Below, piece by piece: positions 6,583 to 7,159 of a stretch of 7,159 bases of DNA (positions are counted from its first letter, which is position 1; the number at the start of each line of letters is the position of its first letter). Location: the NCBI GenBank assembly GCA_031257715.1, contig JAIROE010000281.1, positions 1-7,159 on the forward strand, written 5' to 3'. Both the position numbers and the translations under genes were made by a program. Source of the stretch: Treponema sp. (GTDB lineage Bacteria; Spirochaetota; Spirochaetia; Treponematales; Breznakiellaceae). Below the pieces are notes generated by a model that was given only the letters and a program-made list of their open reading frames with translations, did not search any database and had not been told where the DNA came from.

Positions 6583-6583
6583 C

Positions 6584-7159
6584 ATGAACACCACCGGCAG
6601 ACTGACTGTTTCGGAGCTTACCGAATTCATACGCCGCTGTCTTGAAGGGAATTTCGGCGTTCTTGCCGTGGAGGGAGAAGTCTCCAACTGCCGGCCGTCC
6701 AGTACCGGGCACCTTTACTTTACCCTGAAAGATACCGGCGCGGCGATTTCCGCCGTGATGTTCAGCAACAGGTTCCGTTTCCTTGCCTTCGAGCCCAGGG
6801 ACGGGATGCTGGTCCGTGTCCGGGGACGGCTTTCGGTCTACCCCCAGCGGGGAAGCTACCAGATTGTCTGCGAGGAGATGGAACCGGCCGGCGCGGGGGA
6901 CATCCTCGCCATGCTGGAAAAGCGAAAACAGGCGCTTGCCGCACAGGGGCTTTTCGATGAAGACCGGAAGAAGCCCATCCCCCGCTTTCCCGAAACCGTC
7001 GGCGTGGTAAGTTCCCCTACCGGGGCGGCGGTGCGGGACATACTAAACATCTTGCGAAGGCGGGCGCCGGGGATCAGGGTGATCATCCTGCCCGCGCCGG
7101 TTCAGGGGCAGGAAGCGGCGGGGATCATAGCCCGGCGTATCGAACAGGCCAACGCATGG
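6584..7159 (+). CDS. xseA: Exodeoxyribonuclease VII large subunit, 3' end outside window
   Basis: The frame starts at ATG 6584 and is open to the right edge, giving 192 visible residues of a protein usually about 400-460 long. LTVSELTEFIRRCLEG (7-22) then VEGEVSNCRPSSTGHLYFTLKD (29-50) is the characteristic XseA N-terminal OB-fold. The next part includes VRVRGRLSVYPQRGSYQI (77-94). QGLFDEDRKKPIPRFPETVGVVSSPTGAAVRDI (residues 121-153) is the hallmark start of the catalytic domain. With small XseB subunits it degrades single-stranded DNA to acid-insoluble then acid-soluble oligonucleotides in the cytosol, acting in repair and mutagenesis avoidance. It is a housekeeping gene, divergent from the glycan operon and probably functionally unrelated to it. 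No Shine-Dalgarno precedes the ATG. The best -10 box ends six bases upstream, so the mRNA may be leaderless. The start agrees with the normal N-terminus of the family. Confidence 0.96.
   Translation, partial: MNTTGRLTVSELTEFIRRCLEGNFGVLAVEGEVSNCRPSSTGHLYFTLKDTGAAISAVMFSNRFRFLAFEPRDGMLVRVRGRLSVYPQRGSYQIVCEEMEPAGAGDILAMLEKRKQALAAQGLFDEDRKKPIPRFPETVGVVSSPTGAAVRDILNILRRRAPGIRVIILPAPVQGQEAAGIIARRIEQANAW

Overview
The window reads as one end of a surface- or flagellum-glycan operon from a GC-rich spirochete. The taxonomic call rests mainly on the protein at 4962-6545. Its layout (nucleotidyltransferase-like N-terminus, CX3CX2C radical SAM core, C-terminal SPASM cysteines) matches what I remember of a spirochete-restricted 'spiro-SPASM' family. 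The SpsF-like gene and the general style also fit Treponema and its insect-gut relatives. No database search was possible, so Spirochaetota is moderately likely and genus level is a guess.

Layout. Five genes run leftward on the minus strand. In transcription order they are: (1) a radical SAM/SPASM protein (6545-4962); (2) a GT2-like glycosyltransferase-type protein (4918-3971); (3) an SpsF-like cytidylyltransferase (3974-3255); (4) a 640-residue fusion of a PseG/SpsG-like domain with a zinc-ribbon SAM methyltransferase (3258-1336); (5) an ATP-grasp ligase (1339 to beyond the left edge). Junctions 2/3, 3/4 and 4/5 are 4-bp start/stop overlaps (GTGA, ATGA, ATGA), so these genes are almost certainly one translationally coupled operon. 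On the plus strand, xseA (exodeoxyribonuclease VII large subunit) starts at 6584 and runs off the right edge. Only 38 bases separate xseA from the operon, and they must hold both divergent promoters. No stretch longer than about 45 bases lacks a gene. I see no RNA gene, IS element, CRISPR array or terminator.

How the genes may work together (inference). SpsF-like and PseG/SpsG-like proteins recall the CMP-activation and nucleotide-sugar hydrolysis steps of nonulosonic-acid (sialic, pseudaminic or legionaminic acid) and Bacillus sps pathways. The methyltransferase, radical SAM and ATP-grasp domains would add modifications such as methylation, radical rearrangement or an amino-acyl/amide linkage. 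The GT2-like protein would move the sugar. No NeuB/SpsE-type synthase, aminotransferase or dehydratase is visible, so the window shows a tailoring and transfer section and not a whole pathway. The product and acceptor (flagellin, lipoprotein or envelope glycan) cannot be read from the sequence.
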